A DNA stretch of 40,341 nt from an uncultured Gammaproteobacteria bacterium (lineage in GTDB: Bacteria > Pseudomonadota > Gammaproteobacteria > Eutrophobiales > Eutrophobiaceae): positions 1-40,341 of the forward strand of contig CALKEZ010000050.1 in the NCBI GenBank assembly GCA_938084745.1, in the 5' to 3' direction. Of this stretch, positions 8,218-18,513 are shown in pieces. Both the position numbers and the translations under genes were made by a program. Below the pieces are notes generated by a model. It saw nothing but the letters and a program-made list of their open reading frames with translations. It did not search any database and was not told the origin of the DNA. Within the stretch, counting starts at the first letter, position 1; every line of letters starts with the position of its first letter.

Positions 8218-9583
8218 AACAAAAATCCAGTTTCAATGTAATGAATGTGGTGCAGAAACTCCAAAGTGGGTCGGTCAATGCCCGGAGTGTATGGCCTGGA
8301 ATACATTGCAAGAAAGCATCATTGAAAAGAAATCCAGCGCTAGTAACAATCGTTTTCGGGAGCATCTTGCCGGGCCAGCCGAAGTTTGTTCCCTTGATGC
8401 TGTTGAAATGTCAGAGACGCCAAGACAGGTAACTGGATTAGCAGAATTGGATCGAGTCATGGGTGGTGGCCTTGTTAATGGATCAGTGACGTTAATTGGT
8501 GGTGATCCTGGTATCGGTAAATCAACCTTGTTATTGCAGACATTAGCCTGTTTGGACGATGCCTCTGGTGTGCCAAGCTTATATGTGACCGGTGAAGAAT
8601 CTGCACAACAGGTGGGACTGCGTGGTAAGCGCTTAGGGTTGTCTTTAGGTTCATTACGAATTTTAACTGAGAATCATCTTGAACGAATTTTGAATGTCGC
8701 CAGCAAAGAAAAGGCGAAAGTGATCGTTATAGATTCAATTCAAACTGTCTATAGTGACATGCTGCAATCTGCACCGGGTTCTGTTGCACAAGTCAGGGAA
8801 TGTGCCGCGCAATTGGTTCGATTTGCAAAGCAAACTGACACAGTATTATTTCTGGTTGGCCATGTCACTAAAGAGGGTGCATTAGCCGGGCCAAGGGTAT
8901 TAGAACACATGGTCGATACGGTGCTTTATTTTGAAGGTGATAGTAGTAGTCGTTATCGTGTGGTCCGAGCTGTTAAAAACCGTTATGGCGCAGTGAATGA
9001 ATTAGGCATTTTTGCGATGACCGATAAAGGCTTAAGAGAAGTCTCTAACCCCTCGGCTATATTTCTATCACGGCATGATGATCATGTATCAGGTAGTGCC
9101 ATCATGGTAACAAGGGAAGGTACTCGACCGATGCTAGTTGAAGTGCAGGCGCTAGTAGATCAATCGCACCTGGGCAACCCTCGACGTGTTGCGCTTGGAC
9201 TGGAACAAAATAGACTGGCAATGTTACTTGCCGTGTTACATCGTCACGCTGGTATTTCAATGAGTGACCAAGACGTGTTTATTAATGTTGTCGGTGGGGT
9301 ACGCATTGCCGAGACGGCTGCTGATTTGCCATTACTGTTGGCAATAATTTCGAGTTTCAAAAATAAACCATTGCCGAATGATATGATAATGTTTGGCGAA
9401 GTTGGCTTATCTGGCGAAATCCGCCCAATTCAAAATGGTATGGAACGCTTGAATGAAGCTGCCAAACATGGTTTTAAACAATCACTAATACCAACTGCAA
9501 ATAACCCTAAAGGGGCTATAACGGACATGAATATTCAAACAGTGACGCATGTATCTCAAGTTATGGAAAAAGTAGGGTTATAA
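8210..9583 (+). CDS. radA: DNA repair protein RadA (Sms)
   Basis: A RecA-related ATPase that promotes branch migration in recombinational repair. The frame is open from 8060, but the family N-terminus begins at GTG 8210 (then NKTKIQFQCNECGAE), giving 457 residues against 460 in E. coli. That choice makes the start overlap the alr stop by 8 bases. The zinc finger is C10-x2-C13...C24-x2-C27, followed by Walker A GGDPGIGKST, the RadA signature as KNRYG (usually KNRFG), and the C-terminal Lon-protease-like domain (GGVRIAETAADL, FGEVGLSGEIRP). The KNRYG variant keeps the aromatic position and is probably functional. Confidence 0.95.
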   Translation: MNKTKIQFQCNECGAETPKWVGQCPECMAWNTLQESIIEKKSSASNNRFREHLAGPAEVCSLDAVEMSETPRQVTGLAELDRVMGGGLVNGSVTLIGGDPGIGKSTLLLQTLACLDDASGVPSLYVTGEESAQQVGLRGKRLGLSLGSLRILTENHLERILNVASKEKAKVIVIDSIQTVYSDMLQSAPGSVAQVRECAAQLVRFAKQTDTVLFLVGHVTKEGALAGPRVLEHMVDTVLYFEGDSSSRYRVVRAVKNRYGAVNELGIFAMTDKGLREVSNPSAIFLSRHDDHVSGSAIMVTREGTRPMLVEVQALVDQSHLGNPRRVALGLEQNRLAMLLAVLHRHAGISMSDQDVFINVVGGVRIAETAADLPLLLAIISSFKNKPLPNDMIMFGEVGLSGEIRPIQNGMERLNEAAKHGFKQSLIPTANNPKGAITDMNIQTVTHVSQVMEKVGL

Positions 9584-9592
9584 TCGTCAGCG

Positions 9593-9955
9593 TTAGTGTG
9601 GCAACATATTTTCAATTTCACGGTCAAGTAAACCTTGTTCTCCAAGATTCAATTCAATCAATCTTCGTAGAACCGTAATACTATCCAGATCAATCTGGTC
9701 GCACTTAAACCCGAGTCGTTTCTCTTGTGTATGTGAGAGTTCAACATTCATTCTTATTTCGGCGTCACAATTATTCAATTGTATTAGTAATCTGAAATGT
9801 TCGTTCTGTCCGGGATTCCAATTATCCGGCTTTACAACAAGTGCGCCTTTTAGTGATATATCAATCAATGTTGAGAGCCATTCATTGTTGGCGTCATACA
9901 ATGTTGCTGCTGCATCGAAATTAATTCGATTGAACTGACGTTTATCCGATTTCAT
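9593..9955 (-). CDS. PilZ-domain protein, probable c-di-GMP receptor
   Basis: A single-domain protein of 120 residues. The two halves of the c-di-GMP-binding PilZ signature are visible: RxxxR as RQFNR (residues 6-10) and (D/N)xSxxG as DISLKG (about 33-38). The segment between them matches the first strands of the PilZ barrel. No other domain, signal peptide or membrane segment is seen. It is convergent with radA, with only 9 bases between stops. Single-domain PilZ proteins act as adaptors in motility, exopolysaccharide or adhesion control. The partner of this one is not apparent from its neighbours. Confidence 0.85.
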   Translation of the reverse strand: MKSDKRQFNRINFDAAATLYDANNEWLSTLIDISLKGALVVKPDNWNPGQNEHFRLLIQLNNCDAEIRMNVELSHTQEKRLGFKCDQIDLDSITVLRRLIELNLGEQGLLDREIENMLPH

Positions 9956-10022
9956 GGTGCCTATGCAATTACCGTTCTCGAGAGTAGATGAGCAAATCTA
10001 ATGCAAAATTTAGTCCTGAAAA

Positions 10023-11306
10023 TCAGGCGAGGATTTCCTCAACGACTTCTTCCAGGCGTCTTAATCGTGCCATTTTTATTGAGTTTTCAGATACCTGCGT
10101 TATTTCCGCAAGATAATTATCAATCTTTAAGGTGATGCCTGATTCCGGTATGTGTTCCAGGCGTTCCAGTAACAGACCGTTTAGGGTCTTTGGTCCTTCC
10201 GTTGGGAGGTGCCACTTTAATTGGCGGTTTATCTCGCGCAGGTGTACCGAGCAGTCAATTAAATAGGAACCGTCCTCCTGCGGTTGAATGTCAAGATTAA
10301 AGGTTTGCATATCCGTAGTGAATTCACCCACGATTTCTTCCAGTATGTCTTCCAGCGTAACCAGGCCTTGAATTACGCCATATTCATCTACCACTATGCC
10401 GAATCGATGTTTGTTACGCTGGAAATTCATCAATTGCGTGTGCAGTGGCGTGCCTTTGGGTACGAAATAACTATCGATAATGATTTCCTGTATAGCCTCT
10501 TTAGTCACCTCTTTTTTGTCATTCATAATTCGCGGCATACGCCGGAGATGGACGACCCCGATAATGTTATCGATACTGGATTGATACACGGGTAAACGGG
10601 TATGTTGGCAATGATTGATCTGTTCCATGATTTCTTTTATTGGGTCGTCGAGATCGATAGCCGCAATTTCGTTACGTGGAACCATGATGTCGTCAACGGT
10701 AACATTTTCGAGTTCAAGGATATTGAGCAGCATGCGTCTATGACGTTGCGGTATTAGCGCGCCTGCTTCGCGTACTATCGTTCTTAATTCTTCACGCGAA
10801 AGTGGGGTATCTTCCTGCTCATCTAATCTGACACCTACCAGGCTTAATAATCCATTTGAAATCCAGTTGACTAGCCAAACAGCGGGATAGGCAATTTTCA
10901 TCAATGGCGCGAGGATATAACAGGCTGGGAATGCGATCGACTCAGGGTTAAGTGCGGCAAATGTTTTCGGCAATACTTCAGCAAAGATTAAAAAGATAAT
11001 GACTAGTACGAAAGGTGCCAAGGCCACACCAAGATCGCCGAACAGGCGGATTCCGATCAAGGTCGCAACAGATGCCGCAATAATATTTACCAGGTTATTA
11101 CCCAGTAATATTAAACCGATTAAACGGTCTGGGCGTGATAACAGCTTCTCAGAAATAATGGCACTACGTTTCCCTTCCATTGCCATATGACGTAGCCGAT
11201 ATCGGTTTAACGAAATCATGGCCGTTTCGGAACTTGAGAAAAAAGCAGAGAGTATGATTAAACAGAACAGGCTCCCAAAGAGAACCGATAGCGGAATATT
11301 GTCCAA
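10023..11306 (-). CDS. CorB/HlyC-CorC-family membrane protein with DUF21 and CBS domains
   Basis: The 427 residues have three parts: an N-terminal DUF21 membrane domain (about 8-190, four membrane segments, with the conserved FSSSETAMISLNRYRLRH), a CBS pair (about 210-330, DIMVPRNEI and VDEYGVIQGLVTLEDILEEIVGEF), and a C-terminal CorC_HlyC domain (about 345-425). Members are Mg2+ transport or efflux-associated proteins related to CNNM, and E. coli YfjD is a paralogue. The substrate here is not proven. The start is TTG at 11306 with GAGGTTA upstream at suitable distance, and the resulting DNIPLSVLFG fits family N-termini. It is followed by the PilZ gene and preceded by ypjD on the same strand; this YpjD-CorB-Ffh neighbourhood is common in gammaproteobacteria. 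Confidence 0.9.
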   Translation of the reverse strand: MDNIPLSVLFGSLFCLIILSAFFSSSETAMISLNRYRLRHMAMEGKRSAIISEKLLSRPDRLIGLILLGNNLVNIIAASVATLIGIRLFGDLGVALAPFVLVIIFLIFAEVLPKTFAALNPESIAFPACYILAPLMKIAYPAVWLVNWISNGLLSLVGVRLDEQEDTPLSREELRTIVREAGALIPQRHRRMLLNILELENVTVDDIMVPRNEIAAIDLDDPIKEIMEQINHCQHTRLPVYQSSIDNIIGVVHLRRMPRIMNDKKEVTKEAIQEIIIDSYFVPKGTPLHTQLMNFQRNKHRFGIVVDEYGVIQGLVTLEDILEEIVGEFTTDMQTFNLDIQPQEDGSYLIDCSVHLREINRQLKWHLPTEGPKTLNGLLLERLEHIPESGITLKIDNYLAEITQVSENSIKMARLRRLEEVVEEILA

Positions 11307-11391
11307 AAAATTGTAACCTCAGAAATTAACAACGTGTATTGTGCTGTATTACCCTACGCCTGTGTCAAGTTATTCAAGGATTTTAGGTGCG

Positions 11392-12198
11392 TTAGACGCG
11401 TTGCAAAATCACTTCAAGGACAAACTTTGACCCGAAATAGGCCAGTAATAGTGTCGTAAAACCACCCAGAGTCCAGCGTATGATTCGCTTGCCGCGCCAT
11501 CCAGCCGACCATCTGCCCCAGAGTAAAGTGGCATATATGAACCAGGCCACTATGGACAATATTGTTTTATGGGCAAGATGTTGAGCAAACATATCATCGA
11601 TAAACATCATGCCAGAAGCCAGACTCAGGCTTAACAGAAAAAAACCAACCACAATAATCTGAATTAATAGCTCCTCCATCACTTGCAGAGGCGGTAATGA
11701 ATTCATGATCAAGGCGGCACGTTTGGATTTAATGAGTTTTTCCTGCGTAGCGAGCATTAATGCCTGTACGACGCTGATCATCAACAGGCTGTAGGCGCAG
11801 ATTGACAGCAGGATGTGGATGCGTAACCCCGTCGACAGGGACTCATGTAAGAGTCGTCCACTGGGAATAAATAATTCCAGTAATATTGCCAGCGCGGCAA
11901 TTGGAAACAAAATGACAAGCAGGTTGACCAGTGGTCGGTAGAGTGAACTGACCAGGACTATTAATACCACCAGCCATCCCACCAAAGACACGGCATTGAA
12001 AAAACCAAAGTCGAGACCATTACTGAGGACTATCGATTGATACAGGAAATGCCCATGTAAAAAGGTCGCGATAACACCTAGTGTCAGGGCAATCGGACGA
12101 GTCTTGTTAAAACTATTCGATGAACTGAAAATGTTGGCACCTAATAAAAATGTAGATACCAGATATAACAGAATGGCTATAACGGGTTGAAGACTCAT
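11392..12198 (-). CDS. ypjD: CcsA/ResC-like inner-membrane protein YpjD
   Basis: A 268-residue polytopic protein with about eight membrane segments, from the cytochrome c assembly (CcsA) superfamily. The core reads GLRIHILLSICAYSLLMISVVQALMLATQE, then LLSLSLASGMMFIDDMFAQHLAHKTILSIVAW. Conserved histidines (in RIHILL and LAHKTIL) are in place as in haem-handling relatives. YpjD proteins occur next to corB and ffh without other cytochrome c maturation genes, and their role is not settled; a link to CorB function has been suggested from co-occurrence. It starts with ATG 12198 and is divergent from ffh. Confidence 0.85.
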   Translation of the reverse strand: MSLQPVIAILLYLVSTFLLGANIFSSSNSFNKTRPIALTLGVIATFLHGHFLYQSIVLSNGLDFGFFNAVSLVGWLVVLIVLVSSLYRPLVNLLVILFPIAALAILLELFIPSGRLLHESLSTGLRIHILLSICAYSLLMISVVQALMLATQEKLIKSKRAALIMNSLPPLQVMEELLIQIIVVGFFLLSLSLASGMMFIDDMFAQHLAHKTILSIVAWFIYATLLWGRWSAGWRGKRIIRWTLGGFTTLLLAYFGSKFVLEVILQRV

Positions 12199-12291
12199 AA
12201 TATTTACTATTATCGATAGTGAGGGTAGATGATTGCATATTCTGACGGGCTGTAGAAGCGTTGATTCTCCCCAAAATTTGTTAAGGATGTT

Positions 12292-12320
12292 TTTAAGTTA
12301 TTGAAGTAATGAGCTAGAAT
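12292..12320 (+). promoter_or_regulatory. Weak candidate promoter for ffh
   Basis: TTTAAG (12292-12297) and TAGAAT (12315-12320) are spaced by 17 bases, about 45 bases before the ffh ATG. The -35 fit is poor. The 165-base divergent space 12199-12363 must hold promoters for both ypjD and ffh, and I see no better pair. Confidence 0.3.
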
Positions 12321-12363
12321 AGGCGGTTATTTCCATTAATAGTCTAAAATAAGTTAAAGCATT

Positions 12364-13728
12364 ATGTTTGATACCCTTTCCGAAAAATTAAGCCGGGTTT
12401 TTAAAGATCTTCGTGGTCATGGTCGTTTAAGCGAAGAAAATATCAGTGATGGCCTGCGTGAAGTGCGTATGGCTTTGCTCGAAGCCGATGTTGCTTTACC
12501 GGTCGTCCGTGATTTTATTCAACATGTACGTGATCGCTCGCTCGATAAAGAAGTTCTTACCAGCCTGACGCCAGGGCAGGCATTAATCAAGATCGTCAAT
12601 GAGGAACTGGTTGCCCTGATGGGCGAAACCAATGCGCCATTAAACCTCAAGACACAACCGCCAGCAGTTATATTGTTGGCTGGTTTGCAGGGTGCCGGTA
12701 AGACCACTACGGCAGCAAAGCTGGGTCGTTTAATCAAACTAAAAGAAAATAAAAAAGTTGCTGTTGTCAGTTGTGATGTCTATCGTCCCGCCGCTATTAA
12801 ACAACTGCAAACGCTGGCAAATGAAAATGATTTAGTCTGGATAGAAAGTAATGAAAATGAGAAGCCGGAGACAATTGCGGCTAACGCTGTAGATACGGCA
12901 CGACGGCAACTTATTGATGTATTGATTGTAGACAGTGCCGGTCGTTTACATATTGATGACGAGATGATGCAAGAAATTCAGTTGGTGCATAATACGATTA
13001 AGCCAGTTGAAACATTATTCGTCATCGACAGCATGATGGGGCAGGATGCGGTAAATGCAGCGGCAGCATTTAATCAGGCCTTACCCTTGACCGGTTCTAT
13101 CTTAACCAAGACCGATGGTGATGCACGCGGTGGTGCGGCGTTAACCGTCAAACATGTTACCGGTAAGCCCATCAAGTTTATCGGTACTGGCGAAAAGAGT
13201 GATGCTTTATCCGCATTTCATCCGGAACGTATAGCCTCACGTATCCTGGGTATGGGCGATGTCCTGAGTTTGATAGAAGAAGTAGAAGAAAAAACAGATC
13301 AGGCTGAGGCACTCAAACTGGCCAAGAAACTAAAGCAAGGTAAAGGCTTCAATCTGGAAGATTTTCGTGAACAGTTAAAACAGATGAGTGGTATGGGTGG
13401 AATAGCCGGGATGCTGGATAAAATACCTGGAATGTCGCAATTACCACCCGGTGCAGCCGCACAGGTAAATGATCGTGAGTTTGTTAAGTTGGGCGCCATT
13501 ATCGATTCTATGACGCGCAAAGAAAGGATTTCGCCAGACGTGATTAACGGTTCGCGTAAAAAGCGTATTGCTGCCGGATCGGGCACACAAATACAGGACA
13601 TCAATAAATTGCTGAAACAATTTAAGCAGATGCAAAAGATGATGAAAAAAATGTCTGGCAAGGGCGGTATGGCCAAAATGTTGCGTGGTATGGGCGGTAG
13701 GATGCCGCCTGGCATGCCTTTTAAATAA
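12364..13728 (+). CDS. ffh: Signal recognition particle GTPase Ffh (SRP54)
   Basis: Binds 4.5S RNA and signal sequences of nascent membrane proteins and delivers ribosomes to FtsY. It has 454 residues (E. coli 453). The N domain (about 1-85) is followed by the G domain with G1 GLQGAGKTTTAAKLG (107-121), G3 DSAGR, the DARGG motif and the G4-region TKTDGD. The C-terminal M domain (about 330-454) is methionine-rich (FKQMQKMMKKMSGKGGMAKML). rpsP, which follows ffh in many relatives, is absent; maeB follows instead after 52 bases. The 4.5S RNA gene is not in this window. Confidence 0.97.
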   Translation: MFDTLSEKLSRVFKDLRGHGRLSEENISDGLREVRMALLEADVALPVVRDFIQHVRDRSLDKEVLTSLTPGQALIKIVNEELVALMGETNAPLNLKTQPPAVILLAGLQGAGKTTTAAKLGRLIKLKENKKVAVVSCDVYRPAAIKQLQTLANENDLVWIESNENEKPETIAANAVDTARRQLIDVLIVDSAGRLHIDDEMMQEIQLVHNTIKPVETLFVIDSMMGQDAVNAAAAFNQALPLTGSILTKTDGDARGGAALTVKHVTGKPIKFIGTGEKSDALSAFHPERIASRILGMGDVLSLIEEVEEKTDQAEALKLAKKLKQGKGFNLEDFREQLKQMSGMGGIAGMLDKIPGMSQLPPGAAAQVNDREFVKLGAIIDSMTRKERISPDVINGSRKKRIAAGSGTQIQDINKLLKQFKQMQKMMKKMSGKGGMAKMLRGMGGRMPPGMPFK

Positions 13729-13780
13729 TCATAAAATGTTATCTTCAAAGAATGGCAGAAGGGTTTAATAGTTAAAAATA

Positions 13781-16030
13781 ATGACCGACGAAACAGAAAA
13801 GTCAGCACTTGATTACCACCGCTTTCCTAAACCCGGAAAGATAGAAATATCCGCAACCAAGCCTCTCGCAAATCAGCGTGATTTAGCATTAGCCTATACC
13901 CCCGGCGTCGCCGAGCCCTGTATGGCTATTGCCGCTGAAAATAAACTTGCCGCAGATCTTACCGCACGTGCAAACCTTGTTGCTGTAATAACAAATGGCA
14001 CTGCGGTGCTTGGTCTGGGTGATATTGGTCCGCTTGCGGCAAAACCGGTTATGGAAGGCAAGGCGGTACTGTTTAAAAAGTTTGCCGGTATTGATGTCTT
14101 TGATATTGAGATTAACGAAAAAGATCCGGATAAACTGGTTGATATTATTGCCAGTCTTGAACCAACATTTGGTGGTATCAATCTTGAAGATATCAAATCA
14201 CCGGAGTGTTTTCTGGTGGAAGGCAAATTGCGCAAACGACTCAAGATTCCGGTGTTCCATGATGATCAACATGGCACAGCGATTATCGTGGCGGCAGCAA
14301 TGATCAATGGCCTGAAGATTGTCGGCAAAGATATTTCGGAAGTAAAACTGGTGACTACCGGTGCCGGTGCTGCAGGTATTGCCTGTCTTAAACTGTTGGT
14401 TAAGCTGGGTATGAAAAAGGAGAATATCATCGCCGTTGATCGTGAAGGCGTCATCTATAAAAATCGTCGTATCGATCAAACACCACATAAAAAGATGTTT
14501 GCCAGTAACACCAAACTCAGAAACTTGTCTGACGTTATGAAAGGTGCAGATGTTTTTTTGGGGTTATCAGGTCCGGGTGTATTAAAGCAAGAGATGGTTC
14601 GAAGCATGGCTGAAAACCCACTGGTATTTGCGTTGTCCAATCCTATCCCGGAAATCTTGCCCGAGGAGGTCAAGGCTGTACGTGAAGATGCGATTATCGC
14701 GACGGGTCGTTCGGATTATCCCAATCAGGTTAATAATGTATTGTGTTTTCCGTTTATCTTTCGTGGTGCACTGGATGTTTTGGCAACAACCATCAACGAT
14801 GAAATGAAAATTGCCATGGTTTATGCCCTGGCAGAAATGGCCACGGAAGAAACGCCAGAGGCAGTTTTAGCGGCCTACGGTGGAGAAGAGCTTAAGTTTG
14901 GCAGAGACTATTTAATACCCAAACCTTTCGACCCAAGATTAATCGTCAAACTTGCTCCGGCTATAGCACAGGCCGCTATGGACAGCGGTGTTGCAACACG
15001 TCCGATAGAGGATATGGAAGCATACCGACAGCATTTATCACAGTATGTGTTTGAATCAGTCATCTTGATGCGACCGTTGTTTGCAAAAGCGAAAAGTGAT
15101 CCAAAACGACTGGTTTACGCTGAAGGCGAACAAACCAAGATATTACACAGTGTTCAGTCAGTGTTTGATGAAGGTTTGGCAAAACCAATCTTGATCGGTG
15201 ATCCGGATATTATAGAAAACAGAATTAAACAAATGGGGCTTCGGCTTAGACCGGGAATTGATGTAGAGATAGTCAATCCACTCGAATATGTAGAGAAAAT
15301 TAATCTTGAACTGGATGGTGTGTCACAGATCAATACCGCTGTTGCAAGCATGATGGTTGAAAATGGAGAGGCGGATGCGCTTATTTGCGGAACTGATGGC
15401 AACTTCCATGCGCACCTTGCGCACGTCACGGAAAAACTCGGAATCAATGATGAGTATCAGCAGGCTGCAGCAGTTAATGTACTGCTATTGAAAAAAGGCG
15501 CGTTCTTCATCTGTGATACCGCTGTGACGGTTAATCCCACAGCACAACAAATTGCCGATAATACCTTGCTGGCGGCAGAAACTGTTAAGCGCTTTGGACT
15601 GACCCCACGCGCAGCTTTACTCTCATTTTCCAATCGAGAAGATAATCTTTCCGATACCAATAATAAGATGAGAGAAGCATTGGCGATTATTCATAAACAG
15701 GATCCTGATTTGGAAGTGCAGGGACCTATCCGTGCAGATGCTGCCTTATTAAGTGATATCCGTAGAAGAGTATTGCCTTATTCCAGACTGGTCGATAATG
15801 CCAATTTACTGATCATGCCGAATATTGATGCGGCAAAGATTGCTTACGACATGGTCAAAATACTCGGCGAGGGGACATCCATAGGTCCCATACTGGTAGG
15901 GCTGAATCATCCTGTACATATTCTGACGCCTTCATCAACCGTACGGCGTATTGTGAATGCCAGTGCTATCGCTGTTGTGGATGCGCAGATTAAAGCGAAT
16001 GAATCGCGGTCTTTACTGGAAGCGGTTTAA
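13781..16030 (+). CDS. maeB: NADP-dependent malic enzyme with phosphotransacetylase-like domain
   Basis: Decarboxylates malate to pyruvate with reduction of NADP+. The 749 residues fit the large MaeB type (E. coli 759). The malic N-domain has [11 protein letters not shown] and the substrate and metal region [16 protein letters not shown]. The nucleotide-binding domain has [15 protein letters not shown]. From about residue 430 a PTA (phosphate acetyltransferase)-like domain follows ([31 protein letters not shown]). In known MaeB proteins this domain binds acetyl-CoA allosterically and lacks transferase activity. Together with the sdh operon in this window it belongs to central C4 metabolism. 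Convergent with dsbB; the stops are 13 bases apart. Confidence 0.95.
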   Translation: MTDETEKSALDYHRFPKPGKIEISATKPLANQRDLALAYTPGVAEPCMAIAAENKLAADLTARANLVAVITNGTAVLGLGDIGPLAAKPVMEGKAVLFKKFAGIDVFDIEINEKDPDKLVDIIASLEPTFGGINLEDIKSPECFLVEGKLRKRLKIPVFHDDQHGTAIIVAAAMINGLKIVGKDISEVKLVTTGAGAAGIACLKLLVKLGMKKENIIAVDREGVIYKNRRIDQTPHKKMFASNTKLRNLSDVMKGADVFLGLSGPGVLKQEMVRSMAENPLVFALSNPIPEILPEEVKAVREDAIIATGRSDYPNQVNNVLCFPFIFRGALDVLATTINDEMKIAMVYALAEMATEETPEAVLAAYGGEELKFGRDYLIPKPFDPRLIVKLAPAIAQAAMDSGVATRPIEDMEAYRQHLSQYVFESVILMRPLFAKAKSDPKRLVYAEGEQTKILHSVQSVFDEGLAKPILIGDPDIIENRIKQMGLRLRPGIDVEIVNPLEYVEKINLELDGVSQINTAVASMMVENGEADALICGTDGNFHAHLAHVTEKLGINDEYQQAAAVNVLLLKKGAFFICDTAVTVNPTAQQIADNTLLAAETVKRFGLTPRAALLSFSNREDNLSDTNNKMREALAIIHKQDPDLEVQGPIRADAALLSDIRRRVLPYSRLVDNANLLIMPNIDAAKIAYDMVKILGEGTSIGPILVGLNHPVHILTPSSTVRRIVNASAIAVVDAQIKANESRSLLEAV

Positions 16031-16043
16031 TAAGTAGTAACGT

Positions 16044-16553
16044 TCAGAAGTTAAACAGTCTTCTTTCTGGTTTTAACATGAAGCTTGCCACGATTGTGGT
16101 GATGACAATCACTGTAAAACAAACCAGGCTCCATTCAGCAATACTGAAACCGATAAATCGCCAGTGCACCTCGGCACACTCGCCAGAACCGCTCAGGATC
16201 ATTTTCAATGCTTGCCCTAATGGGAATACTTCAAGCATGTATTCCAGCCCTGGCCCGCATTCCGGTACCAGTTCGGGTGGTAAATGCTGTAACCAGGTTT
16301 GTCTGCCTGCTACCCCGGCACCGATTAATGCCGCAATGATCAATAGAATATTGTAAACAATACGAAAGGCGTTATGTGGGTTATGGATAGTCCCGATGAG
16401 TGCAATGACCGTAATTGCGATATATGCCATCCGTTGAAACGCACAGAGTGGACAGGGCTCCAATCCTTTTACATGCTCCAGATAAAGGCCAAAGCCAAGT
16501 AAGGACAGGCATATAATAAAAAGAAGTAGATAATAAAGTCTTGATGTCAACAT
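16044..16553 (-). CDS. dsbB: Disulfide bond formation protein DsbB
   Basis: An inner-membrane quinone reductase that reoxidises periplasmic DsbA. It has 169 residues and four membrane segments. Both redox pairs are present: C34/C37 in the first periplasmic loop (EPCPLCAFQR) and C99/C126 in the second (PECGPGLEYML ... SGECAEV). The length and Cys spacing match E. coli DsbB (176). No dsbA lies in the window. ATG 16553 is the start. The AEC transporter gene is divergent, with 118 bases between, where no clear promoter is visible. Confidence 0.95.
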   Translation of the reverse strand: MLTSRLYYLLLFIICLSLLGFGLYLEHVKGLEPCPLCAFQRMAYIAITVIALIGTIHNPHNAFRIVYNILLIIAALIGAGVAGRQTWLQHLPPELVPECGPGLEYMLEVFPLGQALKMILSGSGECAEVHWRFIGFSIAEWSLVCFTVIVITTIVASFMLKPERRLFNF

Positions 16554-16671
16554 AGCGTCATAGTGTTGTTATAAGTTATAAAGAGCCCATTCTGCTTACC
16601 GACATGGTAATTAATACGGCATAATATCGCGAAGAAGCTAAAAATAAAAATTTCTATTAATAATCGTTGCC

Positions 16672-17559
16672 ATGATTGCTATCAGGATCTTTGAAATAAC
16701 CTTTCCTATCTTTGCGATAGTTATCGGCGGACTCCTGTACGCCAAAAGATTCAGACCGGATATGACGTTAGCTAACCGCTTGAACATGGATATCTTCATT
16801 CCCTGTTTGCTGTTTAGTGTCATCTACGAGAAGGCAGGTGTCTCGGGTTTATTTGGGCATCTCGCTCTGGCAGTTGCACTGGTTATATTATTATCCGGTC
16901 TTGTTGCCTTGATTGTCTCCAGGTTGCTACACATTGATCCGAAAAGCTTATGTCCACCTATCATGTTTGGTAATGCCGGAAATCTGGGCTTGCCATTAGT
17001 TATGTTGAGCTTTGGTGAGACTGCCTTGTCTGCTGCCGTAATTATTTTCGTCATCTGTAATTTCTTTCATATCACTATTGTTAATTATTGGCTCAATAAG
17101 CAAGCAAGCCTGGTTAAGGTGATAGCGACGCCAATGATAATGACGGTGTTGATAGCCATGACACTCAGCCTACTAAAAGTTGAACTATCCACGACCTTGC
17201 TTGAGCCGATCAGAATGTTGGGTAACGTCTGTGTGCCATTAATGTTGTTTGCCCTGGGTGTTCGACTGGTTGATATGACCTTATCACAGTGGAAACTGGG
17301 AATGTTAGGCGCTTTACTCGCACCGGTTTGTGGTATCGCAATCGTGCTACTTATCAGTCCATGGCTGGAATTAACACGATTGGAACAAGGCGCCTTATTC
17401 TTGTTTGGCGCTTTACCGCCAGCAGTAATGAATTTTATGTTTGCTGAACACTATGATCAGGAACCCGCCAAGGTTGCCGCAATGGTGTTGTTCGGTAATG
17501 CATTTAGCATCATTTCTATACCGTTGGCGTTGGCTTATGTATTACCGCGATTTTCTTAG
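16672..17559 (+). CDS. AEC-family (auxin efflux carrier-like) transporter
   Basis: A 295-residue protein with about ten hydrophobic segments, from the bacterial branch of the auxin efflux carrier family. The beginning FEITFPIFAIVIGGLLYAKR, the mid-protein FGNAGNLGLPLVMLSFG and the C-terminal FGALPPAVMNFMFAEHYDQEP ... VLFGNAFSIISIPLAL are typical of the family. Bacterial members move malate, malonate or other small carboxylates, but the substrate cannot be read from sequence. maeB two genes upstream would be consistent with a dicarboxylate, which is only suggestive. Start ATG 16672 has no strong ribosome-binding site. It is convergent with the YheT-like gene. Confidence 0.88.
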   Translation: MIAIRIFEITFPIFAIVIGGLLYAKRFRPDMTLANRLNMDIFIPCLLFSVIYEKAGVSGLFGHLALAVALVILLSGLVALIVSRLLHIDPKSLCPPIMFGNAGNLGLPLVMLSFGETALSAAVIIFVICNFFHITIVNYWLNKQASLVKVIATPMIMTVLIAMTLSLLKVELSTTLLEPIRMLGNVCVPLMLFALGVRLVDMTLSQWKLGMLGALLAPVCGIAIVLLISPWLELTRLEQGALFLFGALPPAVMNFMFAEHYDQEPAKVAAMVLFGNAFSIISIPLALAYVLPRFS

Positions 17560-17607
17560 TCCAGGTTTGGTGTAAAACGAACTTCGTCTTTCAGTTAAAC
17601 GACATGT

Positions 17608-18513
17608 TTAATTAAATTGAGACCTGAAAAACTCAGCGATTCTCTTCTCAGTCCAATACTTCACATTGAAAGGTGAACTGCCATAAATAAACCCGACATG
17701 GCCGCCGTGTTCGGTGAGTTCCAGTGTGACGCTTGGCGATAGCTCATCCTCGTTGGGGAGTGCTGCCGCGTTCATGAAGGGGTCGTCTTTGCTATTCAGG
17801 ATCAATGTTGGTGTGGTGATATGTTTGATGAACTGTTTGCAACTTGATTTCGTGTAGTAGTCATCGACATTTTTGAAGCCATTGAGTGGCGCCGTGACGT
17901 TATTATCGAATAAAAAGAAGTCGGTCCATTCATCCAGCTTGCTCAAGTCTATTGGTGCGGGTTTGTCTTTAAATTTATCGCGGACTTTCTCACTGAGGCT
18001 GTTGATTAAATAGCGTTGGTATATTCTGGAGAAGCCGGTTTTTAATACACTCGCGCAGATGCTTAAATCAAACGGGATTGATATCGCCATTGCCACTTTA
18101 AAGGGTGATTTTTTACCTTGTTCCCCGAGGAATTTAATAAGTACATTTCCGCCGAGTGAAACACCTATTGCTGCCAGATCACGATCCGGGTAACGTTTTT
18201 TTATTTCGGAGGTGAGTGTATTGATATCACCGGTATCTCCCGAATGGTAGCTACGATCCAATCGGTTCTGTCGACCACTGCAGCCGCGAAATTGCATTAG
18301 CACACCTTGCCAGCCACAGGCATTAATGGTTTTTAAAATGCCGTTCACATAAGGCGAGTCTATTGAGCCTTCAAGTCCATGCAGTAAGATGATTAATGGT
18401 TCGCTGTCTTTTTCTTCGGTCCAGACCAGATCAATGAAGTCACCATCAGGTAATTCAAATTGCTCGTTGTGGGTTTTTAGTGGGACAGGTTTATAAAACA
18501 GATTGGAAAACAT
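17608..18513 (-). CDS. YheT-like alpha/beta hydrolase (start codon unresolved)
   Basis: An alpha/beta hydrolase of the YheT/EMB8 family, at least 301 residues. The oxyanion segment LLHGLEGS, nucleophile elbow GVSLGGN, acid region LNSKDDPFM and histidine in TEHGGHVGF make a complete Ser-Asp-His triad. The natural substrate is unknown; relatives are short-chain esterases. The first canonical start is ATG 18513, but the in-frame sequence upstream translates to EFKPAWWCRNRHLQS, the conserved family N-terminus. Between the in-frame TGA and 18513 there is no ATG, GTG or TTG. An ATT at 18567 would give (M)NSEFKPAWWCRNRHLQS, so the real gene probably extends to about 18567 (319 residues) with a non-standard start, or has lost its start codon. 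It follows aguB on the same strand. Confidence 0.85.
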   Translation of the reverse strand: MFSNLFYKPVPLKTHNEQFELPDGDFIDLVWTEEKDSEPLIILLHGLEGSIDSPYVNGILKTINACGWQGVLMQFRGCSGRQNRLDRSYHSGDTGDINTLTSEIKKRYPDRDLAAIGVSLGGNVLIKFLGEQGKKSPFKVAMAISIPFDLSICASVLKTGFSRIYQRYLINSLSEKVRDKFKDKPAPIDLSKLDEWTDFFLFDNNVTAPLNGFKNVDDYYTKSSCKQFIKHITTPTLILNSKDDPFMNAAALPNEDELSPSVTLELTEHGGHVGFIYGSSPFNVKYWTEKRIAEFFRSQFN